Shown here: in pieces, positions 32,921 through 44,297 of the stretch
How positions within the stretch are numbered: position 1 is the first letter of the stretch
How the letters are laid out: every line of letters starts with the position of its first letter
Source: Larix kaempferi
Taxonomy: Eukaryota; Streptophyta; Pinopsida; Pinales; Pinaceae
DNA length: 64,000 nt
Direction of reading: 5' to 3'
NCBI GenBank assembly: GCA_027924585.1
Contig: BSBM01000826.1
Span: 16,446,001-16,510,000, forward strand
Position numbers and translations under genes: made by a program
The notes under the pieces: model-generated
The model's database searches: none
The model's input: the letters and a program-made list of their open reading frames with translations, nothing else
Told to the model about the DNA's origin: nothing

Positions 32921-35900
32921 TTATTCTCCTTCTTCAGCTACCTGCTGGAATAGATGGGGATATGCTTCCCGCATCTTACTTTCCAGCTCCCAGGTAGATT
33001 CTTCAGGACTAAGGTGCTTCCATTGCACCTTCACTTGTCCAATTATCCGGTTCCGTAGAGTAATTTCCCTCCTCCCGAGGATACAATCCGGTTCTACCAG
33101 AACTTCCCCTTCTGGTTCTACCTGTACAATGTTCCAATCAATAACATGAGTAGCATCATGAATATACTTTTTCAAAACAGAGATATGAAAAACATTGTGT
33201 ACTTTTAAATTTGGCGGTAATGCTAACTGATAAGCAACTTGACCAATTCTGGCTAAAATTTCAAATGGACCACAGTAACGTGGTGCTAATTTTGCACAAC
33301 TTCCTAACCTTAGGGAGCTTTTCTTTGGTCTTACCTTGATGAACACATGTTCACCTACCTGGAACTCTTTAGGAGTTCTTTTCAAATCTGCTTGACTCTT
33401 TTGCCGATCCTGGGCAACCTTCAAGTTTTCCTGCACTTGTTTCACAATCTGTTCCATTTCTTTCAATAAATCAGGTCCTAACACTAATCTATCTACTGGA
33501 TTACTCCAGGAGATAGGAGTGTTGCATTTTCGTCCATACAAAACCTCAAAAGGACTAAACTTAGCTGATGATTGATAGCTGTTATTGTATGCAAATTCAG
33601 CTAAGTGTAAATAATCCTCCCACTTACCTGGTTGATCTTTAACATACATCCTTAGCAGATCTTCTAATATTTGATTAACTCTTTCCGTTTGTCCGTCAGT
33701 CTGAGGATGGAAAGAGGTGCTGAAATTTAAAGTAGTGTTTAATCCTTTGAACAAGGACCTCCAAAAATTTCCTGTAAATTTAGGATCTCTGTCTGATATA
33801 ATAACCTTTGGAATACCGTGTAACCGAAAAATCTGTTTTAGAAAGATATCTGCTATGTTTGCAGCCTTGTATGTGGTTTTAACAGGAATAAAATGTGCTG
33901 ATTTACTTAATTTGTCTACCACTACCATAATTGAATCATTCTGATGTTGGTTTTTGGGTAAACCCGTAATGAAATCCAGGCTAATTATTTCCCATTTCCA
34001 GCTAGGAATAGGTAAAGGTTGCAGCAATCCAGCTGGATGTTGATGTTCTGTTTTTACTTGTTGGCAGTCCAAACATTTTGCTAAATATTCAGCAGTTTCA
34101 GATTTCATGTTAGGCCAAAAATATTCTTTTCTCAACATAGTGATAGTCTTTTGATAGCCAGGGTGCCCGGAATAAGGGGTTTTATGTATTTCGTCTAAAA
34201 TTAACAGCTTAACTGTAGGTGCATTAGGGATATACAGCCTGTCTTTAAACAGCAAAAATCCGTTTTCGTTTAAACTATACCCTTTTAGCAAACTTTCTGT
34301 GGGCTGTTCTTGGGCTGTAATTTGTAAATGTTGATAATTTTCGTCTAATTTTATCCCTTCAGCCAGCTGTTCATTTAAATCAGAGGTGTAAGTGCTGCTA
34401 GCTGATATAAAATTCAGTTTTGCATTCCTACTCAAGGCATCAGCCACCTTATTCTCCTTCCCTTTTATATGTTGAATTTCAAAATCGTATTCACTTAGGA
34501 ATGCCAGCCACCTGGCTTGTCTTGCATTTAGATTTGGCTGGTCTAAAAGGTATTTCAGACCTTTATTATCTGTTAGTAAGGTAAATTTTCTGCCTATTAG
34601 GTGGTGTCGCCACATCTTTAAAGCATGAATTACCGCAGCTAATTCTAGGTCATAAGTGGCATAATTCTTTTCATGGATTTTCAGCTTCCTAGATTCGTAA
34701 GCAATGACATGTCCTTCTTGAGTCAGCACTCCGCCTAAGCCATCATTACAAGCGTCGGTACAAACTATGAAATCTTTATTTGGGTCCGCTATTCTAAGAA
34801 TAGGTGCAGTCGTCAATAAAGTCTTAAGTTTCTTGAAACTTTCTTCACATTTCGCATTCCAATCAAACTTCTTGCCTTTCTTCTGCAAAGAAGTGATTGG
34901 GTTGGCTATTTTTGAAAAGCCTTCAATAAACCTCCGGTAGTAACCGGTAATTCCCATGAAAGATCTAACGTCCGTCACATCTTTAGGTACTGGCCATTCT
35001 TCAATCGCCCGAATCTTTTCGGGATCCACTGAAATCCCTTCCTTAGTGACTACATGTCCTAAGTACTGGATTTCATCTTTGAAGAAGTCGCATTTGCTAA
35101 ATTTCGCAAAAAGTTGTTGTTCTCTTAGTTCTTGTAAAACGATACGTAAGTGTTCCTTATGCTCCTCCTCGCTCTTAGAATAGACTAAAATGTCGTCGAT
35201 AAATACAACCACAAATTTATCTAAGTACTTGTGCATTATGTTGTTCATTAAGCACATGAAAACCGCTGGGGCATTAGTAAGTCCAAATGGCATTACGACA
35301 AATTCGTAATGTCCATACCTGGTTCTAAAGGCTGTTTTGAAAATGTCTTCTTCTTTAATTCTTACCTGATGATAACCCGATCTTAGATCGATCTTAGAGA
35401 ATACCGTAGCGCCACGTAGTTGATCAAACAGATCATCAATACGAGGTAACGGGTACCTGTTTTTGATCGTCATCTTGTTTAGTTGACGATAATCTATGCA
35501 AAGTCGCATAGTTCCGTCCTTCTTTTTAACGAAAATCACTGGTGCTCCCCAAGGGGATACACTGGGTCGGATATAGTTCTTATCTATTAACTCCTTCAAC
35601 TGAGTTTTCAACTCGTTAAGTTCCAAGATATTCATACGATACGGGGCTTTTGAACTAGGAACAGCACCTGGTACCAGCTCAATGGTAAAGTCAAGCTCTC
35701 TCTTGGGAGGCAATTCTGGAATTTCCTCAGGAAAAACGTCAATAAATTCATTGACGACAGGAATGTTCTCTACTGTTTTCTGGTTGTTTTCAAATTTATT
35801 TGTCTCGTCTGTAATAGTTACAGCATAGGTCTTGCATCCTTTCCTGACTGCTCTTTTAAGTTGTAATGCAGAAATTTGCCTAACTACTGTTTTCCTAGGA

Positions 35901-37612
35901 ATACCCCTAACAGTTACAGGCTGTCCACTACTGTTTATACACCTAAAAGTTTTGTCAAAACAGTTTAAAACGACCCTATGTTGTTCCAACCAGTCCATTC
36001 CGATAAGTATGTCATATGAGCCAAGTGGTAAAACGTTCAGTTTAACTGTAGTTCTAAAATCAGTCATGTTTAAGATGCATTCTTTTACATAGCAGTTTAC
36101 TTTCTTCTTAGCCCCAGTAGCTAATTGTACAGACCAAGAATTATCAAACCTTTCAACAGTCAAATTACATTTTTCTACCAGCTGAGGTGAAATATAACTA
36201 AGACTAGCACCGGGATCTATTAATATAGTAACTGGGGTTTTGTTAATCATACCTCCTACCTCCACCATGGAAGTTTGGTAGTCAGCCTGGCGGTTTTCCA
36301 ACGCTGCATTGATTCGGGGCATAGTTCCTGCAAAATCTCCAACTGTCATTTCGTCTTGAACAGTATGAATATTGCTGACTTGTTTCTTTCTGTTTGGGCA
36401 GACTGAAGCATAATGTGGCCCATTACATTCCCAGCACTTAACAGGTTCTTTTCGCTCAAAATTTTTGATGTAGTTTCCATGGTTATTAGGAGTCTCTTTG
36501 CTGTTTTTGTAATTGTTTGAATGGATGACAGCTCCATTTTTGTTTCCTTGGAAACTTTTACTATTAAAGTGGTTCCCATTTTTGCCATTCTTGAAATTTT
36601 TATGGGGAACAAATTCCTTTTTCTTGTACTCGATCAGATTGCTGTTCTTTTTGGCTTTCCAACTGGCTATTCCTTCTTTCTTTTTATTCTGTTCGTAACA
36701 GAAGTTTGCCTTGCGCATAGCTTCTTCCAGTGTTTTGGGGTTGTCATATTCAATTCTGTCCTTGATATGATAAGGCAGGCAACTAAGAAACCGCTGTATT
36801 TTTGGTTTCTCTTCAACAAAATATGGTACATAACGCAACAGACTTAAAAATTTACTGTTTAAGTCCTTCATCGTCATAGATCCGAGTTTTAGTTCATAAA
36901 ATTCTTTAGCCCTTTCTTCATAATACTGCTCGGACAGGAATTTCTTCTTGAAATACCTTTTAAAGGTACTCCAATTAACTTCTCTTTCTTTGATCCCTTT
37001 GACCCTTTTCAGGTCTTGCCACCATATGTCCGCCTTTCCCGAGAGGTTGTAGATGGCCATTCTTGCCTTTAACTGATTTGAGTAGTTATAGATCTGAAAA
37101 TATTTTCTCATCCCGGATAACCAAGATTCTGCCTCTTCTCCAGTTTCAGTTTCTCCATTGAAAGTTGGGGGCTTTATCTTCTTAAACTCCCCGGAAATCT
37201 CTTCATAAGGCCTGTACTTTTTCCTTCGGTTGTGCATCTCAGCTTCACTGCTGTCACTGCTAGTGTGATAACTGGGTTGTCCTTTTCTTTCTTCAGATGA
37301 GGAACTGCTGTCAGATTTAGTTGGTTTTGTCCTTTTTGACCCTCTTGGATGATTAACTTCTTCTGAGTCAGCTGGTTTGCTCCTTCCGTCAGTTTGAAAT
37401 TTTTCTATCAATAGCTGATTTAGCTGTTCCTGAGTCTTTAGAATTCTTTCATTATCCTTCTTAACCGTTTCCATCTCTGTCTTTAATCCTCTTATAGTCT
37501 GCATCAGCTCAGTGGTGTGAGCAATTTCTTCTTCTGCCTCTAGTTCTTTTGACATCTGTCTTGTCCCAGCATGGGGAGATTCCTCCTCAGCATATTCTCC
37601 CAGTTTTTCCAT
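32921..37612 (-). CDS. gag-pol: Gag-Pol polyprotein of the young chromovirus
   Basis: One frame of 1563 codons. Residues ~22-72 form a coiled coil, followed by a Ser/Glu-rich linker; ~145-330 is the retrotransposon gag capsid ([30 protein letters not shown]). The CCHC knuckle [13 protein letters not shown] is at ~391. The protease active site at ~465 reads [12 protein letters not shown], with Pro where Ser/Thr is normal. RT has the catalytic FIDDILVYS at ~802; RNase H shows [11 protein letters not shown] (~953), YDLELAAVI and LLTDNKGL. Integrase has an HHCC region (CLDCQQ) and the DDE triad in LDFITGL (~1211), SDRDPKF (~1272) and TERVNQ (~1307). Residues ~1490-1555 are a chromodomain-like tail ([14 protein letters not shown]). 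The start is the first ATG after a 169-bp leader. The product builds the particle, copies the RNA and integrates it. The DPGA protease site is the one oddity; otherwise all parts look intact. Confidence 0.97.
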   Translation of the reverse strand: MEKLGEYAEEESPHAGTRQMSKELEAEEEIAHTTELMQTIRGLKTEMETVKKDNERILKTQEQLNQLLIEKFQTDGRSKPADSEEVNHPRGSKRTKPTKSDSSSSSEERKGQPSYHTSSDSSEAEMHNRRKKYRPYEEISGEFKKIKPPTFNGETETGEEAESWLSGMRKYFQIYNYSNQLKARMAIYNLSGKADIWWQDLKRVKGIKEREVNWSTFKRYFKKKFLSEQYYEERAKEFYELKLGSMTMKDLNSKFLSLLRYVPYFVEEKPKIQRFLSCLPYHIKDRIEYDNPKTLEEAMRKANFCYEQNKKKEGIASWKAKKNSNLIEYKKKEFVPHKNFKNGKNGNHFNSKSFQGNKNGAVIHSNNYKNSKETPNNHGNYIKNFERKEPVKCWECNGPHYASVCPNRKKQVSNIHTVQDEMTVGDFAGTMPRINAALENRQADYQTSMVEVGGMINKTPVTILIDPGASLSYISPQLVEKCNLTVERFDNSWSVQLATGAKKKVNCYVKECILNMTDFRTTVKLNVLPLGSYDILIGMDWLEQHRVVLNCFDKTFRCINSSGQPVTVRGIPRKTVVRQISALQLKRAVRKGCKTYAVTITDETNKFENNQKTVENIPVVNEFIDVFPEEIPELPPKRELDFTIELVPGAVPSSKAPYRMNILELNELKTQLKELIDKNYIRPSVSPWGAPVIFVKKKDGTMRLCIDYRQLNKMTIKNRYPLPRIDDLFDQLRGATVFSKIDLRSGYHQVRIKEEDIFKTAFRTRYGHYEFVVMPFGLTNAPAVFMCLMNNIMHKYLDKFVVVFIDDILVYSKSEEEHKEHLRIVLQELREQQLFAKFSKCDFFKDEIQYLGHVVTKEGISVDPEKIRAIEEWPVPKDVTDVRSFMGITGYYRRFIEGFSKIANPITSLQKKGKKFDWNAKCEESFKKLKTLLTTAPILRIADPNKDFIVCTDACNDGLGGVLTQEGHVIAYESRKLKIHEKNYATYDLELAAVIHALKMWRHHLIGRKFTLLTDNKGLKYLLDQPNLNARQARWLAFLSEYDFEIQHIKGKENKVADALSRNAKLNFISASSTYTSDLNEQLAEGIKLDENYQHLQITAQEQPTESLLKGYSLNENGFLLFKDRLYIPNAPTVKLLILDEIHKTPYSGHPGYQKTITMLRKEYFWPNMKSETAEYLAKCLDCQQVKTEHQHPAGLLQPLPIPSWKWEIISLDFITGLPKNQHQNDSIMVVVDKLSKSAHFIPVKTTYKAANIADIFLKQIFRLHGIPKVIISDRDPKFTGNFWRSLFKGLNTTLNFSTSFHPQTDGQTERVNQILEDLLRMYVKDQPGKWEDYLHLAEFAYNNSYQSSAKFSPFEVLYGRKCNTPISWSNPVDRLVLGPDLLKEMEQIVKQVQENLKVAQDRQKSQADLKRTPKEFQVGEHVFIKVRPKKSSLRLGSCAKLAPRYCGPFEILARIGQVAYQLALPPNLKVHNVFHISVLKKYIHDATHVIDWNIVQVEPEGEVLVEPDCILGRREITLRNRIIGQVKVQWKHLSPEESTWELESKMREAYPHLFQQVAEEGE

Positions 37613-37767
37613 ATCTGTCTGAAAAATTCAGAAAAGAGAATTTTTCTGTACTGTACATTAAACCGAAATATATGTTAGTATTTTATAAATAAAACAAAAT
37701 CTTCTTTTATGATCGCTGTTTACGGAAGTTTAGTGGAGTCACATCCAGGCCTAGTGTCTGAAACTGA

Positions 37768-37779
37768 GCTCTGATACCA
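37768..37779 (-). promoter_or_regulatory. Primer-binding site (tRNA-iMet)
   Basis: The minus strand reads TGGTATCAGAGC, a perfect initiator-Met tRNA match, two bases from the 5' LTR end. Confidence 0.95.
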
Positions 37780-37781
37780 CA

Positions 37782-40700
37782 TGTCAGAACCCGATAATTC
37801 TGAAAAATTTAAAAAATTTTATTCGTAACAATAAATGTTAATTAGGTAGTATTTCTGATATTATTTTAATTTAAACAACTAACATAAACTGTTTAAAGAC
37901 TTGGTTTTATTAAAACTTTGATTTTGGTGATTGTAATTAATGATTGTTTGTTTTGAACCGCAAGGGAAGAGCTAGTCGTAGTTGACTGGCTTACTTAGCT
38001 TACAAGCTAATGCATACGTCGTCTTTTGTTTCTCAGGTGCGCCGGTGAAGCAAGGATCACTGTATATTAAACTTGGTGAGCATCAATACTCCTTATACTT
38101 CAAAACTTAATGATCGTCATGATATTTCTTAATCATCTAGTATCGTCAAGTGTTACGAAGATTTACATTGTCTCAGTTATAATTATGTTTTTATGATTAT
38201 TATGCTATGTTACTGTTGTAACTAAAATGAAACATTTGTGATATCAGAATTTCTGGCTGTAACAGTGTTTATGCATCATGTGACCTGTTGTCAACTTAAC
38301 ACCGGTGACTACTGTTTTGTTCATGCATTGATAATGCGAGTTGAGAAGGTGACGCCTCTAGCGTTGTTTCAATATGATCCTACGCGTCGAAGTCCAAAGT
38401 CCACTTAGAGTTTAACTTATGTTACTTGACGGTGCCTTGATTTTAACTATCTTTACGATGTACACCTGTAGATGAAGCTCTATTTCAACATCTTAATAAT
38501 CGAGGTTTATTTTTCATATTGTTACTGTTAACAATATAATTGATGGCAATTCTGATGATAGTATTTAATGGCAATATATTTATTGTCTTAAAGACTTGGT
38601 AATATTTCAAGTATTAATGATGAGGCATTTTCCTTTGAAGGTTGACTACCTTGGTTCTTATATGAACATAGAAATGTAATAAGCCTATGGCATTAATCTA
38701 TGGCTTGGTATTAATTTATATATATAATGATTGTGCAATAATCATAACATTCTTTACATTGGCAAACTTTATGTTCTATATAGTGTTTATGGCTGTATTT
38801 ATCATACTAGGCCATAGAGAAAACTCCAAGGTCGAAGTTGACCAACATCTTGTGTAGAGTCATATGCTAATGACATTGACTTATGCCCTGGTTTCAATAT
38901 AATTGAGCATTAGCTTGATTTTTGGCATAGTCCTAATGTTTTCCCTTACTATGGATAATATTTATAATTAAGATATGTTAAAGTATTATCCACCCTATTA
39001 AGTTATGGAATAAACCATATGTGATGTTGACTAACTTTTATTTGTATCATTGTAGTGATTATACAATCCCCAGGCTTGGGATTCTCGATGATACAATTGT
39101 AAGGCATGCACTATATGCCAATGATTATATATCATTTGCTATCCTATATGTTTGACTTATATATGACATGATTTGGAATCGGTGTAAAATGATTTGAATT
39201 GCAAATTGAACTATATCATCTCGACCCATAATACGTTAACGTATTTGTTTGCTACGTGGTGGAACCTCCTCCATGCGATGGGCGATATATAAGCTTCTAA
39301 CGAAACCCTACAGGTTATTGTAGCGGCCTTCGGGCTCGGGTCCTAAGGATGAAACCCTTCCCTGTCTGAGTTTTGTGTTGAAAGCACTGTAACAATGTGC
39401 AGAGTGTGATGGTTATGGCCTTGAGGTTCCATTCGGCAATAGGGTATGTCCTCGGCTCTGGGGATAGCGTCTGCTATGGTTTTATTGCTTCGTGGTCTCG
39501 TTGCTCTTTATAAGTTTAACTCCCAGCTATCTACAGTTCGTCACTGTGCTGGTGTGGGTATGAGATAGGGTTTCAGTTATGTCTTTTAGGTTATGAGAGG
39601 GTTGATGCCATTGGGTTTTGAGTTTGCTTCTCGACTGATTAAGCTCCAGTTTGAGGTTTCTGTCTGCAAGGTTTGTCTGTCGTGGCCGTCATTGGAAGAG
39701 TTTGAGGGTGTTCCTTGCTCTTTCAACCGACGAGGTGATGGGGTTTCAGTGTCTGCTCCCACCGGTGGCTTCCAGAATATCCACGGCTACATTGCTCAGG
39801 TAATAAATAACCATTTTCGCAATTTCTGTTTTGCAAGCAGTATAGATATACGATTATTTAAAACTCTCGGAATACACAGTGTATTAACATCTTGCAGTTT
39901 TGAATGTGCAGGTCACGCGGCTCTGAAGGTGTACAGAACTTGGTCACCCACGCAGGCTCCTCCGGGTAAGCCTGGTTATCCACGGCTGTCTCTTCCTTTG
40001 CTGGTTTTAGTGGTTAGGGTTGTGTTTCAGGGGCAACTCCTGTGTGTTGAGGTCATTATCGACCTGATGTTTGTAGGTGCGGTCATATGTTTGAAGTTGT
40101 TTTGTTTGAAATGAAATTGGGGTTTGGAACCCTGTTAAGTTATGGAAGGCCATTCACGGCCAAGAATTATGAGGCCAGGGTTTCGGTTGTTGTAATTTGT
40201 AATGGCTGAGCATGAGGTTTTTAACCTCGCCATATGATATTTATGCTTAATATATACCCTGGGCCTGGTTTTTAACCTCGCCATATGATATTTATGCTTA
40301 ATATATACCCTGGGCCTGGTATGGTCGTGTTTATGTTTTGATAATTTATTAGCATGTGTTTGGGATGTATGAATAGATGTAATCTTCAATGCGTGCAATG
40401 GATGATAACTCTGTTTATAAAATGAAACCCTAAGTTATCTCTCTGCGTTTTTATTCTATTGGAAAAGTTAAAATAGAACATAGGAAAGTTTAGAGACTGT
40501 ACTTGTAATAGTTATATTCATATGGTTGTTCTGGCGAATTGGGGGTTTTGTTCTGTGTTCAATGCATAAGTGTGATATTGTTAACTCGGTGGTGACTGGT
40601 ACGAGTTGTAACAATTTATTTTGAATCTATATAATTATTAAATAAAACTATGAATAGAATAATATATACGTAGAAATATGTGTTAAGATGCTGTAGGTTC

Positions 40701-42288
40701 TGTCTGTCATAAAAAGCATTCTCTGCAATTGTTTTTCAGTCTGTCAAAGAAATAATATAAGGCTACGGCCATGTAGGGTTTGTGGACTACCTAAGGAAGA
40801 ATATTTGTAATGAAAAAATATTATTACTGTGTAAACTTAAGATGGTTTGTAACAGCCAATGATGGTTGTGTTCGTCGACTGTTTCTCTGTTGTATTAATA
40901 TGTTAGATTTGTTTTAAAAATACTTCTGTTATTTCTATTAAAATGGCATGTCTACTGTGTTCTAAAACTAGATAGAAGAAAAATAATAATCTGCAGTTAT
41001 TTGTGTTTGTACTTGACTACTGTGTAAATGTTTAATATGATGTAGAAGCTGGTAACAATGAATTATTATCACAGTTGCCCCTTCAGTTTAATCAACAGTT
41101 GTCAACGTGTTCTGTGTAAGAATAATTCCTTAAGATGAGTGTTGTTTAACTGTTAACTCGATAAGAGAATAACACGAAACTAAAGTTAACTGAAATGTGC
41201 AATATATATATATATATATACAGGTAGCTTTCTCTGACAGGAAAATAGCTTGAAGTAAATCTAAGATTTATCTAAGTTTGTTCTTATGATTGTTAATAGC
41301 TATAAATCTAGAATATCTACTTGTTTAACAATTCTGTCTATTATTTAACAAATAACAGAGTTTCTAGATATGCATAAACATGGTATTGCTAACTGTAACA
41401 GTAACAACTAGGTTCTGTATATGATAAATACTCTATTTAAATAAAAATAGGAAATCTTTATAACATCTGCGTTTCTGAAATTTATAACAAAAGAAAGTAC
41501 AGAGACTGATCTACTGAAGTTGAAAACAGTCAAAACATAGCTGTGCTAGAATATCTCATATGAATTTAAATTAAACCAATCAACAGGAGAGTGACAGAAC
41601 CTGTGACTATGGTAGACAATAACAGCAATGGGAGGCTGTTCCTCCCTACCAATTCCTGGAGAGTGCCCAGACAGCACTTCTCAGGACCCCCGAGCTTGCT
41701 CTGGTCTAACTGGCTGGAATCTAGGTACGGCCAATAATTCCCTCAGCCAAAACAGCTACACTGGAACCAAGTTACTGCAACTTCCTGCTCAAAACACTTC
41801 CTTACTATTTTCCCACTTCCTCAATGGGACTCCTGAATAGCATTCACCTGAATGTATTCTCCCTCTAGAACAATTGCTGAACCCCCAGCTCAGTTCATTG
41901 AGTAGTATTTAAAAGATTGCCTAGGTCTTAGTTGGGCTAACTGTCATTAATGAGCCACCTGCTCAGATTCCACTTTCTTGGGGAATCATGACCCCAAAAT
42001 ATAGGGAAGTTGCCACCTGCAACTCAGGAAGTGTTTGAGGATGCTGCCACTTGTCTTTTGTCCCTCCACCTAATTCCATCCACCAGTTAGACCAGTAACC
42101 TCTTTTAACAGCTCTCCCATGCTGTTGTCTCCATAATTTATTTATTAATAATAATTATTCAGATTTTACATTCCATTTCTGGAGACCCTGCTGAGTCATC
42201 CCTTCCTACTTAGCATTTAATTTAACATAATGTTCTCAGGAATATTAAAAATAATTACATTATTTTAATAAAATTGGGGTATGTGACA
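37782..42288 (-). repeat. 5' LTR of the chromovirus, 4507 bp
   Basis: Equal in length to 28374-32880 at an exact offset of 9408, with four substitutions seen. The duplicated promoter-like module is at 40218-40319 and the antisense ORF at 39593-40114. Confidence 0.97.
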
Positions 42289-42293
42289 ATGAC
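42289..42293. repeat. Target-site duplication ATGAC (right)
   Basis: Matches 28369-28373. Confidence 0.95.
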
Positions 42294-43110
42294 AATGCAT
42301 CAGTTATCAACTTTAAGAAGTTGATGATGACTTCGTGATCTCAGATTCATCGCCCCGTTGGATCCGGCTGAGGGACGTCGGTATATTGAACCGATGAAGG
42401 ATGAAGATCCCAGCGGATGGGACAATGCATTCAATATTTCAAAATATTATATTCATCTGACTACCGACAGTGAGCTTGGGTGGCGTAGTTTTAGCTCTGC
42501 GTCTTTCGACTTTGATGACGCGTTAGAAAATTGGCAGAATCGCTTGCATGAGGTGTCGCTCTGCAAGTGTGGATTAGTTACACAGTCATTATGCCGTGTT
42601 GCAACTGAGACTGTGGCATTTCCAGTATACGAAGGGTTTATTGGCTTGTCTGAGTTTCTCGCAGTGTTTGAAGAAAAGGTTTCAGAACCACAACGACTGC
42701 TGGAATTGGAGGAAGCGTTGAAGGCTGCTCCAGTACGCTGGTGGGCGACACACAAGAAATCAATCGACGGATGGTCGTAGTGCAGGAGATTGCTGACGGT
42801 TCACTTTGGCAACACTGAAGTTTACCATACAGGAGAATACGATGGACGGAATGACCCTGGCAATCATTTGATGGAATGTCAGACGTTATGGGCATCGCGA
42901 CCCAAGGATGAATGGGTCCATGCCTTTGTCCATACGTTGGATGAGATGTCGCGATCATGGTATACTGCAGCTGAATTGCGAGGAGAAATTACTACTTGGT
43001 TGGAGTTGACAGTTTGTTTTACTCATACGTTCAGTTTCGCGGATGCCAACCCGGATGTCCATAACGCATTGCAGCTCATCCGCGACGTAGTTCTTAAGTT
43101 TGTCCTGGTG
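42294..43110 (+). pseudogene. Second gag-like domain after the protease (gag-protease-gag element)
   Basis: Beyond the chromovirus the protease end continues (NASVINFKK), followed after a shift by the frame 42358-42780 (DPAEGRRYIEP, GWDNAFNIS, SASFDFDDALENWQNRLHEV, PVYEGFIGLSEFLAVFEEKV). One TAG at 42778 separates it from 42790-43117 in the same frame (LLTVHFGNTEVYHTGEYDGR, WVHAFVHTLDEMSRSWYTAA, FSFADANPDVHNALQLIRDV). The second half has the pattern of a retrotransposon gag capsid (YxGxxDP...H, WxxxF...L, SWY). Its place downstream of a protease is unusual. It ends near 43103, where base-element gag begins on the other strand. Confidence 0.6.
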
Positions 43111-43112
43111 GT

Positions 43113-43117
43113 GCTAG
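43113..43117. repeat. Target-site duplication GCTAG (left)
   Basis: GCTAG precedes the LTR at 43118 and follows its partner at 50315-50319. Confidence 0.95.
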
Positions 43118-43723
43118 TGTTGATGTATATGTAACTTCGGAATGTATTTCATCTGTGTATTATATATATATTTATTGTACCCTTATAAGAGATGTGTTAT
43201 TCCTCTATAAGGAAGTGTCGTCATGTGGATTGACAAGTGTCGCAAGTGTGTGTACTTGCCGATGGGTTATTAGACCACCTTATGGGGTCGGCCCTAATTA
43301 ATATATAATATAATGTGGATGTATCCAAGTAGACAAGTCGGCCCCAGTAGGTCACTGGGCAAAAAGGTGAGTATAAATAGAGATAGGAGATCTCTATTTT
43401 ACTCACTCGGAAAAGTAACTATCTCTCTCTGAAAAGTGGCGCACTAGTGAGGAGGAGGAGGATCATCTGCTAGGAGACTATCTCAGTGTTATTTGGTTGT
43501 ATTTTGGTTGAGCCATTGCTCTCTCTATCTCTGAGGAAGTTGTGGGGTTTTTCACCTTAGGGTTTTCCCCACGGAAACTCTGTGTCTCTTGTCTCTATGC
43601 TTTTGATTCTTGTGATGCTTGTGATGCTTGTCATATTATGATTGTCATGCATTGATATACTGTAGATGTTATTCTCTCAGCAAAGATCCTATAGTATTGT
43701 GATTTAATACTAAAAATTTAACA
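43118..43723 (+). repeat. 5' LTR of the copia element
   Basis: Starts TGTTGATGTATATG, ends AAATTTAACA. TATA box TATAAATAG at about 43371-43379, followed by a short palindrome (AGAGATAGGAGATCTCTAT). Confidence 0.95.
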
Positions 43724-43741
43724 TGGTATCAGAGCTTAACT
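43724..43741 (+). promoter_or_regulatory. Primer-binding site (tRNA-iMet)
   Basis: TGGTATCAGAGCTTAACT directly after the LTR. Confidence 0.95.
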
Positions 43742-44297
43742 GAGAAGAAGACATTTTGCAGTGACGGAAGCTTGTATTCCTTGTTTATTGGGTTTCTCTC
43801 CACAGATTTTTGAAATTCAGTATAGTAGATTGGATCTACTCATCAAGGTGCATCTATCTGTCCAATCAGAATTCAGTTCCGAGCATTTTCAAATTTGGCC
43901 CTAAAAATTAGGGTTTCCACAAAAATAGGAATTTATGGAAACTGAAGGCACAGCTGGAATCGCCTTGCAAAAATCGAAGGTTAGAGCTTTGGATCGAGAT
44001 TTTTGGCTGGGTAGATATCCGGGAAACTCAAACCCTAATTCAGGGCTCTCCCTAGTGAACCCAGGAGGACAAAAAGGCAATTTTGAAGGGCAAGACTTTG
44101 CTGATCTCAAATTATGAATGTACTAGGTTGATCATCTCTCCAAGGCGCATCTTTCTATCCTTTCGGAATTTTGAAATTCACATTTTGAATTTTTAGGGTT
44201 TCTCTGACAAACCCTAATCCGAGACCAGATCCAGTTTTCAGCACTTCAAGTGGTAAGTCCTAAATCTTTTCTATTTCCATTTCAAGTACTCTTAAAG
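43742..44297 (+). other. 5' leader of the copia element
   Basis: About 550 bp without a convincing gene. Short frames at 43901-44117 on both strands are taken as chance. It has two related stretches (GGATCTACTCATCAAGGTGC near 43832 and TTGATCATCTCTCCAAGGCG near 44127), perhaps an old duplication. Confidence 0.6.

Larger units (their letters stand above)
28374..42288 (-). mobile_element. Full-length, recently inserted chromovirus (Ty3/gypsy), 13,915 bp
   Basis: Two LTRs of exactly 4507 bp, TSD ATGAC, iMet PBS, polypurine tract and a single uninterrupted gag-pol frame of 1563 codons. I could find only four LTR differences (28408/37816, 28728/38136, 29681/39089, 30410/39818), about 0.09 percent, so the insertion is very young. 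Domain order gag, protease, RT, RNase H, integrase, chromodomain-like C-terminus makes it a chromovirus; the long LTRs suggest the Tekay/Del group. It is the only element here that looks able to move by itself. Confidence 0.95.
24419..43110 (+). mobile_element. Ty3-like element with gag-protease-gag order, 3' part lost
   Basis: It lies between the base element's gag at 24418 and the residual gag N-terminus beyond the copia insertion. It has a putative 5' LTR and PBS, then gag, knuckles, RGG-rich stretch, protease, [chromovirus 28374-42288], rest of protease and a second gag-like domain to about 43110. No RT, integrase or 3' LTR follows; sequence joins base-element gag near 43103-43117, which implies a deletion. 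Every frame is broken, mostly by TAG/TAA/TGA at former CAG/CAA/CGA positions. Confidence 0.6.
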
